A stretch of 64,000 nucleotides of DNA from Streptomyces avidinii (GTDB taxonomy: Bacteria; Actinomycetota; Actinomycetes; Streptomycetales; Streptomycetaceae), in the NCBI RefSeq assembly GCF_014650695.1, contig NZ_BMVL01000001.1, forward strand, positions 19,527 to 83,526, read 5' to 3'. The position numbers and the translations under genes are program-made. The notes beneath the pieces were generated by a model. That model was not told the DNA's origin, did not search any database, and was given only the letters and a program-made list of their open reading frames with translations. Each line of letters opens with the position of its first letter. Within the stretch, counting starts at the first letter, position 1. Below are positions 44,494 to 52,734 of the stretch, in pieces.

Positions 44494-45663
44494 TCAGCGT
44501 GCGGCGCCGGCGCGGCGCATGCGGGCGGCGAGGAGCAGTCCGGCGCCGGCGGCGAGTGCGGTGCCCGCGCCGCCGGCGATCATGGTGGTGTGGTCGCCCG
44601 TGCCGGTGGTGGCGAGGGGTGCGTTGTTGTGGCCCTGGCCGGTGACGGCGGTGTTGCCGGTGCCGGTGGTCGTGCCGCCGGAGCCCGTCCCGGTGCCGGA
44701 GCCGGTTCCGGTGCCGTTGTCCTTGGCGTCGCCGTCCTTGCCGGGGGCGGGCTTGTCCTTGTCCTTGGCGGCCTGGTCCTTGGCGCGGGCCTCGTGCTGG
44801 CCCGTCTTGAGGAACTCGGTCCGGTCGGCGGGGGTGCCGGCGAGGGCGGCGCGGCCGGCCTTGACGAGTTCCGGACCGCCGCCGTCGATGATCTTCGCGA
44901 TGGTGACGCGGTTGTCCTGGTCTCGGAGCTCGTACTGGGTCACTTCCAGGAAGTGGCGCAGCTCGGCCGGGGTCGGCGATCCGTTCATGAGCTTGCCGAT
45001 CGCCTCGGTCAGGATCGGGCCGTCCCAGCTCTCGTCGATGCGGGCCAGCTCGACCAGGTCGTCCTGGGCCTGGGCGAGGTGGCGGCCGGTCTTCAGGAAC
45101 TCCGTGCGGTCGGCGGGGGTGCCCTGGAGGGCCTTCTTGCCGGCTTCCTTGACGGCCGTGCCGCCGGTGCCGATGAGTCGGGAGATCTCGACCTTGTTGT
45201 CGTCGTCGCGCAGCTCGTGCTGGGTGACGTCGTAGAAGTGGCGCAGCTTTTCGACGGTGTCTCCGCTGCTGAGGATCTTGTTGATGCCTCCCTTCAGGCC
45301 GGGTCCGGCGTTGGGGAGGAGGCGGAGGATCGCGATGCGGTAGTCGTCCATGCGGATGTTGTGCTGGTCGACTTCGATGAACTTGCGCATGGCCTTCGGG
45401 CCGTCGGCGATGGCCTTGCGGCCGGCTTCCTTCATGAACTCGCTGGCCATCGGGTGGGCGATGATCGCGAGGATGGTCTTGCGGTCCTCTTCGGCCTGGT
45501 CGGGCACGGTCTGGTCCGGCGTGGTCCGGTCCGGCGTGGTCGGTGCCGGCTGGTTGCCAGTGGCCGGGGCGTCGGGGCCGGCGGCGAACGCCGGTGACGC
45601 GATGAGGACGGCCGGAGCAAGGGCAGCGGTGGTGACCGCTGCGGCGATCCGGGAAAACTTCAC
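44494..45663 (-). CDS. secreted ALF-repeat protein with LAxTG wall anchor
   Basis: GTG 45663 starts a 389-residue precursor with a signal peptide (KFSRIAAAVTTAALAPAVLIASPAFAA) and about five ALF-type repeats with conserved RxEFLKTGxH and HxxRDxDNRxxI patterns (for example DRTEFLKTGRHLAQAQ and DRTEFLKTGQHEARAK). A Gly/Thr-rich spacer and LATTG, a hydrophobic segment and RMRRAG form a sortase anchor. ALF repeats are found in secreted actinobacterial proteins and their job is unknown. The ribosome site is AGGGGG about 8 bases away. It follows the decarboxylase/N-hydroxylase pair on the same strand after 128 bases. Confidence 0.87.
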   Translation of the reverse strand: MKFSRIAAAVTTAALAPAVLIASPAFAAGPDAPATGNQPAPTTPDRTTPDQTVPDQAEEDRKTILAIIAHPMASEFMKEAGRKAIADGPKAMRKFIEVDQHNIRMDDYRIAILRLLPNAGPGLKGGINKILSSGDTVEKLRHFYDVTQHELRDDDNKVEISRLIGTGGTAVKEAGKKALQGTPADRTEFLKTGRHLAQAQDDLVELARIDESWDGPILTEAIGKLMNGSPTPAELRHFLEVTQYELRDQDNRVTIAKIIDGGGPELVKAGRAALAGTPADRTEFLKTGQHEARAKDQAAKDKDKPAPGKDGDAKDNGTGTGSGTGTGSGGTTTGTGNTAVTGQGHNNAPLATTGTGDHTTMIAGGAGTALAAGAGLLLAARMRRAGAAR

Positions 45664-45791
45664 AGACAAAACCCCCTGGAAACGTTTCTTCGACAGAAGA
45701 GACGTTCGACTTGCGCAGATAGTTGTACCGGTAACGTTCCCGCCCCCGGGACGTTCGGGGGCCGGGCCTCGATCACCGGGGAGAGGGCCTC

Positions 45792-47201
45792 TCAGGGGTG
45801 CTCGACGAGGGGGCGGAGTTCGCCTGCCGGGCGGGGGCGGGTGTGTTCGCGCTGTTCGAGCCCGAAGGTGGTGAAGGCGGTGCGGTCCGGCTGGGGGTAG
45901 GGCTCCTTGCCGGTGAGGGTGTTGAGGATGGCGGCGCTGCGCCAGGCGGCGAGGCCCAGGTCGGGGGCGCCGACGCCGTGGGTGTGGCGTTCGCCGTTCT
46001 GGACGAAGATGCTGCCGCTGACGGTGGGGTCGAGGAGCATCCGGTAGCGGTCGTCGATGCGGGGGCGGCCGGAGGAGTCCTTGCGCAGGTACGGGTCGAG
46101 GCCTGCGAGGAGGCTGCCGAAGGGGCGTTCCCGGTAGCCGGTGGCGAGGACGACGGCGTCGGTGGTGAGGCGGGAGCGGGTGCCCTGCTCGGTGTGTTCG
46201 AGGTGGAGCTCGACCTTGGTGGTGGCGACGCGGCCGGCGGTGCGGACGGTGATTCCGGGGGTCAGGACGGTGTCGGGCCAGCCTCCGTGGAGGGTGCGGC
46301 GGTAGAGCTCCTGGTGGATGGCGGCGATGGTGTCGGCGTCGATGCCCTTGTGGAGTTGCCATTGGGCGGGGACGAGCCGGTCGCGTACGGGTTCGGGGAG
46401 GGAGTGGAAGTAGCGGGTGTAGTCGGGGGTGAAGTGTTCGAGGCCGAGTTTGGAGTACTCCATGGGGGCGAAGGAGGCGGTGCGGGCGAGCCAGGTGAGG
46501 CGTTCGCGGCCGGCGGGGCGGGAGCGGAGGAGGTCGAGGAAGACTTCGGCGCCGGACTGGCCGGATCCGATGACGGTGACGTGTTCGGCGCCGAGGATGC
46601 GCTGCCGGTTGTCGAGGTAGTCGGCGGAGTGGATGACGGGGACGGTGGGGGCGTCGGCGAGGGGGCGCAGGGGTTCGGGGACGTAGGGGGCGGTGCCGAT
46701 GCCGAGGGCGAGGTTGCGGGTGTAGGTGCGGCCGAGGGCTTCGGCTTCGCCGGTGGCGTCGAGTTGGGTGAAGTCGACTTCGAAGAGGTCGCGTTCGGGG
46801 TTCCAGCGGACGGCGTCGACCTGGTGGCCGAAGTGGAGGCCGGGGACGCGGCCGGCGACCCAGCGGCAGTAGGAGTCGTATTCGGCGCGGTGGATGTGGA
46901 ACTGCTCGGCGAAGTAGAAGGGGAAGAGCCGTTCCTTGTGCTTGAGGTAGCTGAGGAAGCTCCAGGGGCTGGCCGGGTCGGCGAGGGTGACGAGGTCGGC
47001 GAGGAAGGGGACCTGGAGGGTGGCTCCTTCGATGAGGAGGCCGGGGTGCCAGCGGAAGTCTCGGCGCTGGTCGTAGAAGGCGGTGGCGAGTTCGCCGGCT
47101 CCTTGTCGGGGCAGGCCGTGGGCGAGGGCGGCGAGGGACAGGTTGAAGGGGCCGATCCCGATTCCGACGAGGTCGTGGGGGGCGTCGAGCTGGGCGGTCA
47201 T
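45792..47201 (-). CDS. lysine/ornithine-type N-monooxygenase (DesB-like)
   Basis: The 469-residue flavoenzyme shows the FAD motif LVGIGIGPFNLSLAAL near the N terminus, GATLQVPFLADLVTLADP, the NADPH motif VTVIGSGQSGAEVF and the C-terminal LATGYRERPF, the pattern of IucD/SidA/DesB N-hydroxylases. With a decarboxylase directly upstream, the likely substrate is a diamine such as cadaverine, as in desferrioxamine synthesis. Its ATG overlaps the decarboxylase stop as ATGA. No acyltransferase (desC) or NIS synthetase (desD) gene follows; the next gene is an unrelated wall protein. Confidence 0.9.
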   Translation of the reverse strand: MTAQLDAPHDLVGIGIGPFNLSLAALAHGLPRQGAGELATAFYDQRRDFRWHPGLLIEGATLQVPFLADLVTLADPASPWSFLSYLKHKERLFPFYFAEQFHIHRAEYDSYCRWVAGRVPGLHFGHQVDAVRWNPERDLFEVDFTQLDATGEAEALGRTYTRNLALGIGTAPYVPEPLRPLADAPTVPVIHSADYLDNRQRILGAEHVTVIGSGQSGAEVFLDLLRSRPAGRERLTWLARTASFAPMEYSKLGLEHFTPDYTRYFHSLPEPVRDRLVPAQWQLHKGIDADTIAAIHQELYRRTLHGGWPDTVLTPGITVRTAGRVATTKVELHLEHTEQGTRSRLTTDAVVLATGYRERPFGSLLAGLDPYLRKDSSGRPRIDDRYRMLLDPTVSGSIFVQNGERHTHGVGAPDLGLAAWRSAAILNTLTGKEPYPQPDRTAFTTFGLEQREHTRPRPAGELRPLVEHP

Positions 47202-48595
47202 CGGTGGGTGCTGCCTTCCAGGAGGGAAATGAGGGTGTCCAGGTCCCCCGCTGTGGTGTGCGGGTTGAGCAGGGTGGCCTTGAGCCACAGGCGGCCGTCG
47301 GCGTGGGTGCGGCCGAGGACGGCGCGGCCTTGGTGCAGGAGGGTGCGGCGCAGGGTGGCGAGGTGGTCGTCGTCGGCGTGGGTGGGCCGGAAGAGGACGG
47401 TGCTGATGGTGGGGGGTGCGTGGAGTTCGAAACCGGGGTGGGCGTCGAGGAGCCGGGCGAGGTGGTGTGCGGTGTCGATGGTGCGGTCGATGAGTGCGGT
47501 GAGGCCGTCGCGGCCGAGGGCGCGGAGGGTGGTGGCGATCTTGAGTGCGTCGGGGCGGCGGGTGGTGCGCAGGGAGCGGCCGAGGAGGTCGGGCAGGCCG
47601 GCTTCGGTGTCGTCGGTGGCGTTGAGGTAGTCGGCCCGGTGGGCGAGGGGGGTGAGGAGGGCGGTGTCGGGGACGGCGAGGAGGCCTGCGGCGACGGGCT
47701 GCCAGCCGAGTTTGTGCAGGTCGATGGTGAGGGAGTGGGCGCGGCCGAGTCCGGTGAGTTTGTCGCGGTGGCGGGGGCTGAGGGCGAGGAGGCCGCCGTA
47801 GGCGGCGTCGATGTGGAGGTCGGCGCCGTAGCGGTCGCAGAGGTCGGAGATGCGGGTCAGCGGGTCGATGAGTCCGGCGTCGGTGGTGCCGGCGGTGGCG
47901 GTGACCAGGGTGGGGCCGGGGGTGGTGGCGAGGGCTTCGGCGAGTCGGGCGGGGTCGAGGACGCCGGTGGGGGTGGGGATTTCGGTGGCCGGGGGGAGGC
48001 CGAGGAGCCAGGCGGCGCGGGGTACGGAGTGGTGGGCGTTGGCTCCGTGGAGGACGGTGAGGGTGGGGCCGTGGCGTTCGCGGGCGAGGAGCACGGCGAG
48101 TTGGTTGGCTTCGGTGCCGCCGGTGGTGACGAGGGCGTCGGCGTGGGGGGTGTCGTAGAACTCGGCGGCGAGGGTGCGGGTGAGGAGGGCTTCGAGGGCG
48201 GAGGCGGCGGGGGCCTGGTCCCAGGAGTCGAGGGAGGGGTTCAGGGCGGAGGCGGCGAGGTCGGCGGCGACGGCGACGGCGAGCGGGGGGCAGTGCAGGT
48301 GGGCTGCGCAGAGGGGGTGGGCGGGGTCGGCGGCGCCTGCGGCGAGCGTGTGGACGAGGGTGCGGAGGGCTTCGTGGTCGCCGGTGCCGTGGGCGGGGAG
48401 CAGGCCGGTGTCGCCGAGGGCGGTGCGGACGCGGGCTGCCTGGGTGTCGGGGCCGCCTGCGGGGAGGGGGCCGTGGCGGTCCTCGGCGCCGGTGCGCAGT
48501 GCGTCGAGGACGGTGTCGAGGAGGGGGCGCAGGGCTTCGGGTCCGTGGGGGCCGCCGGCGAGCGGGGGCGGTGTGCCGGGCGGCGGCGCTGTCAT
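47198..48595 (-). CDS. PLP-dependent group II amino acid decarboxylase (DesA-like)
   Basis: The 465-residue enzyme has LNPSLDSWDQAPAASALE, TTGGTEANQLAVLLARE, LHIDAAYGG and the PLP-lysine segment SLTIDLHKLGW, typical of diaminobutyrate/lysine/aromatic decarboxylases. It is clearly divergent from the S. coelicolor DesA sequence as I remember it. The start at 48595 is set by CCGGAGGACCCG; an earlier GTG (48634) would translate through a predicted 11-base-pair stem. It is the first gene of the pair with the N-hydroxylase. I see no iron box upstream. Confidence 0.87.
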   Translation of the reverse strand: MTAPPPGTPPPLAGGPHGPEALRPLLDTVLDALRTGAEDRHGPLPAGGPDTQAARVRTALGDTGLLPAHGTGDHEALRTLVHTLAAGAADPAHPLCAAHLHCPPLAVAVAADLAASALNPSLDSWDQAPAASALEALLTRTLAAEFYDTPHADALVTTGGTEANQLAVLLARERHGPTLTVLHGANAHHSVPRAAWLLGLPPATEIPTPTGVLDPARLAEALATTPGPTLVTATAGTTDAGLIDPLTRISDLCDRYGADLHIDAAYGGLLALSPRHRDKLTGLGRAHSLTIDLHKLGWQPVAAGLLAVPDTALLTPLAHRADYLNATDDTEAGLPDLLGRSLRTTRRPDALKIATTLRALGRDGLTALIDRTIDTAHHLARLLDAHPGFELHAPPTISTVLFRPTHADDDHLATLRRTLLHQGRAVLGRTHADGRLWLKATLLNPHTTAGDLDTLISLLEGSTHR

Positions 48596-48611
48596 CGGGT
48601 CCTCCGGGGGC

Positions 48612-48641
48612 TGGCCGGGTGCGATGTGGGGCACCCGGCCA
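48612..48641 (-). promoter_or_regulatory. leader inverted repeat upstream of the decarboxylase gene
   Basis: TGGCCGGGTGC and GCACCCGGCCA are perfect 11-base arms with an eight-base loop, 17 bases upstream of the start. It could be an operator or an attenuator. Confidence 0.5.
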
Positions 48642-48734
48642 GTACAACGATCAGACCCGAATGGGGTAACCGCCGGGGTTTGTCCGAATCGGTGGTGGCC
48701 TGGTGGGCCGGTTCGCGGAGCGGGACTTGCCGGT

Positions 48735-48890
48735 GCGGGTCTGCCGGGGGCGGGGTGCCGGGGGCGGTGCGGGTCGGCCGGTGCGGGTCTGGCGGTGCCG
48801 GGGCCGTGGGGGCGGCCGGCGCGGGTCGGCCGGCGCCGGGGCCGGCGCGGGTCGGCCGGGGCCGGGGCGGGTCGGCCGGGGCCGGGGCGG
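48735..48890. repeat. degenerate GC-rich tandem repeat
   Basis: Variants of GCGGGTCGGCCGGGGCCGGG recur; the two clearest 20-base copies start near 48846 and 48866, and looser copies with GTGCGGGTCTGCC-type variants extend upstream. Confidence 0.7.
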
Positions 48891-49001
48891 GGTGGGGTGC
48901 CGTCCGGGACTGCATGATTTATGGCGCCCTGGGCCGGGTGGCCCGTACGGGCTGCGGGTGCGCCACCACATCACGTTCTACGTCCCGGACAGCACCCCAC
49001 C
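48891..49001. repeat. palindromic element A (about 111 bases)
   Basis: The ends GGTGGGGTGCCGTCCGGGAC and GTCCCGGACAGCACCCCACC are inverted copies (19 of 20). Further in, TGATTTATGGCGC faces GCGCCACCACATCA, and the centre is CCCGTACGGG. Confidence 0.75.
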
Positions 49002-49044
49002 CCGCCCCCGTCACCGGCCCTCGCACCGCCCCGCCGGCGCCGCC

Positions 49045-49160
49045 GGGTCGGGGGTGGGACGACGTGATTTGTGGCGCGGTATCGACCCGTACGGGCCCGG
49101 TGCCGCCGGGGCGCCATAAATCATGCAGTCCCGGACGACACCCCGTCCCACCCCCGACCC
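49045..49160. repeat. palindromic element B (about 116 bases), related to A
   Basis: The ends GGGTCGGGGGTGGGACG and CGTCCCACCCCCGACCC are perfect inverted repeats. Inside, GTGATTTGTGGCGC faces GCGCCATAAATCATG around CCCGTACGGG. Its right half matches the left half of element A in inverted orientation over more than 30 bases. Confidence 0.75.
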
Positions 49161-49215
49161 CCTCGTGCCTTGCCCCCCGTAGGGGACCCGGCCTGGCCTC
49201 CGCAGGGGACCCGGG

Positions 49216-51753
49216 CTAGCTCCCCGCAGGGGAACGGGTCTTGAGGGCTCGGGCGAGGTCGTCGAGTTGGTCGACGAGCTTGCGGCGCAGGAGGGGGAGG
49301 ATGTTCGGGTCGGTGAGGCAGGCGTGGCCCGCCTGGAGGTTGGCTTCGTCGACGGCGTGGGCGGGGAACGCCCAGCGGCCGGCGGCTTCTCCGATGGCCG
49401 GGCCCCGGCGGGCGGCGAGAGCGACCGCGTCGGGGTAGTAGCGGGTGACGTATTCGGTGAGCAGCTCGGCCTGTTCGGGCTGCCAGAAGCCCTGGGCGGT
49501 GGCGCTGAAGAGGTAGTTGGACAGGCTGTCGTCGTGGAAGAGACGGTCCCAGGCGGCGGCCTTGGCTTCCGGGGTGGGGAGGGCGGAGCGGCAGCGGGCG
49601 GCGCCTTCCTGACCGGTGGCGCTGGTGTCGTCGGCGAGGGCGGCGTCGATCTCGGTCTCGCCGACGGCGCCGAGGACGGCGAGGCGGCCGAGGATGCGCC
49701 AGCGCAGTTCGGGGTCGAGTGCGGGGCCGCCGGGGACGGTGTCGTCGGCGAGCCAGGCGGCGATGGTGTCGGGCTGGGTGGCGCTGTCGACGAGGGTGCG
49801 TACGGCGGTGAGCCGCATGCCGGGTTCCGAGCCGTCCTCGGTGCGTCGGAGCAGGTCGCGGGCGATGGTGGTGAGGGTGGCGAGGGCGGCGGTCCGCTCG
49901 TCGGGGGCGACGTAGCGGCCGGCGATCTGGGTGTGGGCGAAGGTGAGGACGCCCTGGACGATGGCGAGGTCGTTCTCTTCGGGCAGGTGTGCCGCGGCGG
50001 TCGCCAGGTAGTCGTGCGGGTCGAGTTCGCCGTCGCGGACCATGTCGCGCAGGGAGTTCCAGACGACGGCGCGGGTGAGGGCGTCGGGGATGCCCGCGAG
50101 GCCGCGCAGGACCGTTTCGACGGAGTGCTCGTCGAGCCGGACCTTGGCGTAGGTGAGGTCGACGTCGTTGAGGACGAGGAGTGCGGGGCGGGGCCCGGTC
50201 ACGGAGATGACCTCGTCGGAGGGGATGTCGAGGTCGAGGAGCTCGCGCAGTTCCAGGAAGCGGCCGTCGACGGGGTCGCGGTCGTAGACGCCGACGGCGA
50301 TGTGGTGGGGGCGGCTGCCGCGGCGGTCGACGGTGAGGGTCCAGCCGGGGGCGCTGTCGGGGCGGCCCTCGGATTCCTCGACGCGGGGGGTGAGGGTGTC
50401 GATTCCGGTGGTGCGCAGCCAGATGTCGGCCCAGGCGCGGACGTCGCGTTCGGTGTGGGTGGCAAGGGAGTCGACGAAGTCGTCGAGGGAGGCGTTGGCG
50501 AACTTGTGGCGGGCGAAGTGGGTGTTGATGCCGGCCAGGAAGTCCTTCTCGCCGAGCCAGGCGACGAGCTGGCGCAGGACGGAGGCGCCCTTGGCGTAGG
50601 AGATGCCGTCGAAGTTGAGCAGGGCGGAGGCGGTGTCGGGGACGTCTTCGGGGGCGGGGGCGACGGGGTGGGTGGAGGGGCGCTGGTCGGCGTCGTAGCC
50701 CCAGGGCTTGCGGGTGACGCCGAAGTCGGTCCAGGTGTCGGTGAAGCGGGTGGCTTCGGTGAGGGTCTGGTAGCCCATGTATTCGGCGAAGGATTCGTTG
50801 AGCCAGATGTCGTCGAACCAGGCGAGGGTGACGAGGTCGCCGAACCACATGTGGGCCATCTCGTGGGCGATGACCATGGCGCGGGACTGGCGTTCGGTGT
50901 CGGTGACGGCGGAGCGGAAGATGAGCTCGTCGCGGAAGGTGACGAGTCCGGGGTTCTCCATGGCGCCGGCGTTGAACTCGGGTACGAAGGCCTGGTCGTA
51001 GGAGTCGAACGGGTAGGGCTCGGTGAATTTCTCCTGGTACCGGTCGAAGCAGTCCTTGGTGATGGAGAGGATTTCGTCGGCGTCGACGTCCATGTGCGGT
51101 GCGAGGGACTGGCGGCAGTGGATGCCGAAGGGCAGTCCGGCGTGCTGGGTGCGGATGCTGTGCCAGGGGCCGGCGGCGACCGCGGCCAGGTAGGTGGAGA
51201 TGAGGGGGGTGGGGGCGGACTTCCAGATGCCGGCGCCGCTACCGTCGGGGGCGTCGCCGGTGCGGGTGGTGATGCCGTTGGCGAGGACGGTCCAGTGGGC
51301 GGGGGCGGTGACGGTGAATTCGAAGACGGCCTTGAGGTCGGGCTGGTCGAAGGCCGGGAAGACCCGCTGGACGTCGTCCAGGAACATCTGGGAGTAGACG
51401 TACGTGTGCCCGTCCGCGGGGTCGGTGAAGCGGTGCAGGCCCTCGCCGGTGCGGGAGTAGCGCATGCGGGTGTCGAGGTGCAGCTCGTGGTGGCCCTCGG
51501 TGAGGCCGGTGAGGGGGAGGCGGTCGTCGGCGAGGGCTGCCGGGTCGAGGGGGTTGCCGTCGAGGGTGGCGGAGCGCAGTTCGACGGGCTTCAGCTCGAT
51601 GAAGGTGTCTGCGTCGGTCCGGGCGGTGAACCGGATGACGGTGGTGGAGTCGAAGGTGTCGTCGTCGCCCGTGAGGTCGAGGGTGACGGCGTAGTGCTGG
51701 ACGTCGATGAGCTGGGCTCGGAGCTGCGCTTCGGTGCGCGTCAGTGCGGACAT
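49216..51753 (-). CDS. pepN: aminopeptidase N
   Basis: The 845-residue M1 zinc metallopeptidase removes N-terminal residues from peptides. Signatures: GAMEN (substrate recognition), HEMAHMWFGDLVT with the downstream Glu of WLNESFAEY (zinc site), and the actinobacterial start LTRTEAQLRAQLIDVQHYAVTLDLT. It has no signal peptide and is cytoplasmic. ATG 51753 is used; an ATG three codons upstream is also possible. It lies 41 bases downstream of the chorismate mutase gene on the same strand. Confidence 0.96.
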   Translation of the reverse strand: MSALTRTEAQLRAQLIDVQHYAVTLDLTGDDDTFDSTTVIRFTARTDADTFIELKPVELRSATLDGNPLDPAALADDRLPLTGLTEGHHELHLDTRMRYSRTGEGLHRFTDPADGHTYVYSQMFLDDVQRVFPAFDQPDLKAVFEFTVTAPAHWTVLANGITTRTGDAPDGSGAGIWKSAPTPLISTYLAAVAAGPWHSIRTQHAGLPFGIHCRQSLAPHMDVDADEILSITKDCFDRYQEKFTEPYPFDSYDQAFVPEFNAGAMENPGLVTFRDELIFRSAVTDTERQSRAMVIAHEMAHMWFGDLVTLAWFDDIWLNESFAEYMGYQTLTEATRFTDTWTDFGVTRKPWGYDADQRPSTHPVAPAPEDVPDTASALLNFDGISYAKGASVLRQLVAWLGEKDFLAGINTHFARHKFANASLDDFVDSLATHTERDVRAWADIWLRTTGIDTLTPRVEESEGRPDSAPGWTLTVDRRGSRPHHIAVGVYDRDPVDGRFLELRELLDLDIPSDEVISVTGPRPALLVLNDVDLTYAKVRLDEHSVETVLRGLAGIPDALTRAVVWNSLRDMVRDGELDPHDYLATAAAHLPEENDLAIVQGVLTFAHTQIAGRYVAPDERTAALATLTTIARDLLRRTEDGSEPGMRLTAVRTLVDSATQPDTIAAWLADDTVPGGPALDPELRWRILGRLAVLGAVGETEIDAALADDTSATGQEGAARCRSALPTPEAKAAAWDRLFHDDSLSNYLFSATAQGFWQPEQAELLTEYVTRYYPDAVALAARRGPAIGEAAGRWAFPAHAVDEANLQAGHACLTDPNILPLLRRKLVDQLDDLARALKTRSPAGS

Positions 51754-51794
51754 GGGGCCCATGCTGCCGCAGTGGGCGGCCGGACCCCCGACTT

Positions 51795-52169
51795 CTACTC
51801 TTCGCCCGCGGCAATCGTCTCGTGGTGGCGGATGACCTCGGCGATGATGAAGTTGAGGAGCTTCTCGGCGAAGGCGGGGTCGAGTTTGGCGTTCTCGGCG
51901 AGCTGGCGCAGGCGGGCGATCTGGCTGGCTTCGCGGCCCGGGTCGGCGGGGGGCAGCTGGTGCCGTGCCTTGAGGTGGCCGACCTGCTGGGTGCACTTGA
52001 AGCGTTCGGCGAGCATGTGGACGACGGCGGCGTCGATGTTGTCGATGCTGTCGCGCAGGCGGGCGAGTTCGGCGGTGACGCTCTCGTCGATGCCTGCGGC
52101 GTCCTTGGCCGCGTCGTCGGCCGCGCCCGCGCCCGTGCCGGTGCCGTTGTCGAGGTCGCTGATGTTCAT
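51795..52169 (-). CDS. AroQ-type chorismate mutase
   Basis: The 124-residue protein has the all-helical AroQ pattern: ELARLRDSIDNIDAAVVHMLAERFKCTQQVGHLKARHQLP and IARLRQLAENAKLDPAFAEKLLNFIIAEVIRHHE (quoted in halves). It converts chorismate to prephenate for phenylalanine and tyrosine synthesis. The first ~28 residues are a Gly/Ala/Asp-rich extension. It is divergent from the membrane protein gene and shares the 145-base control region with it; pepN follows it. Confidence 0.93.
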   Translation of the reverse strand: MNISDLDNGTGTGAGAADDAAKDAAGIDESVTAELARLRDSIDNIDAAVVHMLAERFKCTQQVGHLKARHQLPPADPGREASQIARLRQLAENAKLDPAFAEKLLNFIIAEVIRHHETIAAGEE

Positions 52170-52240
52170 GGTTCCCGAGAATACGTGGCGGTGGCGGCTG
52201 GTTCCTCGGGCAGTCGGCCTGTGAGACGGCGACCCTTTAC

Positions 52241-52279
52241 TTGCCAGAATGGAAAGTACTCGCCATAGTGGAAATCACT
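52241..52279 (+). promoter_or_regulatory. promoter embedded in two 18-base direct repeats
   Basis: TTGCCA (52241-52246), 17-base spacer, CATAGT (52264-52269). Repeats GCCAGAATGGAAAGTACT (52243) and GCCATAGTGGAAATCACT (52262) agree at 14 of 18 positions and cover both promoter elements. Confidence 0.65.
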
Positions 52280-52314
52280 GGCGTCGATCAGGCGTGTGCG
52301 AACGAGGGGGAACC

Positions 52315-52734
52315 ATGCGGGAGACGACGGGGGCCGTCGGGGCGTTGGGCCGGGCGGCCGAGGTGGAGAAGGCCGCGCGGCAGCGCAGCGGCTGGTACGC
52401 GCGCTATCTGTGGGCCTTCGCGGCCGGGCAGCTGGTGCTCGTACCGCTGGCCGTGCTGGGGCGCGGCCCGGTCTCGGTGGTGGTGCTGGGGGTGGCCAAT
52501 GTGCTGCTCGTGACCGGGCTGAGCGTGTACGCGGCGCGGCAGCGGGTGGTCCGCCGCGGGTTCGGAGTGAAGCACGGGGTGCTGGTGGGGTCATGGGCGG
52601 CGGTGTTCGCCCTGGTGGTCGTACTCGGCTTCACGGTGTTCGGCCGCAGCGTGCCGTTCGCGGTGGGAGCCGCGCTGGCGTGTGCGCTGCCGCTCGCCGT
52701 GGGGGCCTGGACCGAGATGCGGGGCTCGGCATGA
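52315..52734 (+). CDS. small integral membrane protein
   Basis: The 139-residue protein has a short charged N terminus (RAAEVEKAARQRSGWYARY) and about four hydrophobic segments (AGQLVLVPLAVLG, SVVVLGVANVLLVTGLSVYA, GVLVGSWAAVFALVVVLGFTV, AVGAALACALPLAVGAW). The family is common in actinobacteria beside a winged-helix regulator and has no known role. GAGGGGG precedes ATG 52315. Its stop overlaps the regulator start as ATGA. Confidence 0.85.
   Translation: MRETTGAVGALGRAAEVEKAARQRSGWYARYLWAFAAGQLVLVPLAVLGRGPVSVVVLGVANVLLVTGLSVYAARQRVVRRGFGVKHGVLVGSWAAVFALVVVLGFTVFGRSVPFAVGAALACALPLAVGAWTEMRGSA

Larger units (their letters stand above)
48596..49215. other. 620-base gap filled with repeats
   Basis: Contents in order: the decarboxylase leader with an inverted repeat, a degenerate GC-rich tandem repeat (48735-48890) and two related palindromic elements (48891-49001 and 49045-49160). 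Open frames through it have no ribosome site and are repeat translations. Confidence 0.75.

Noticed and set aside
48596..48734. Iron box (DmdR/IdeR site) upstream of the DesA-like gene
   Set aside because: I looked for a TTAGGTTAGGCTAACCTAA-like sequence on both strands and found none; only the 11-base inverted repeat is present.
47204..49219. 671-codon plus-strand frame across the decarboxylase and the repeat region
   Set aside because: Glu/Gly/Val-rich shadow of the decarboxylase that runs into tandem repeats.
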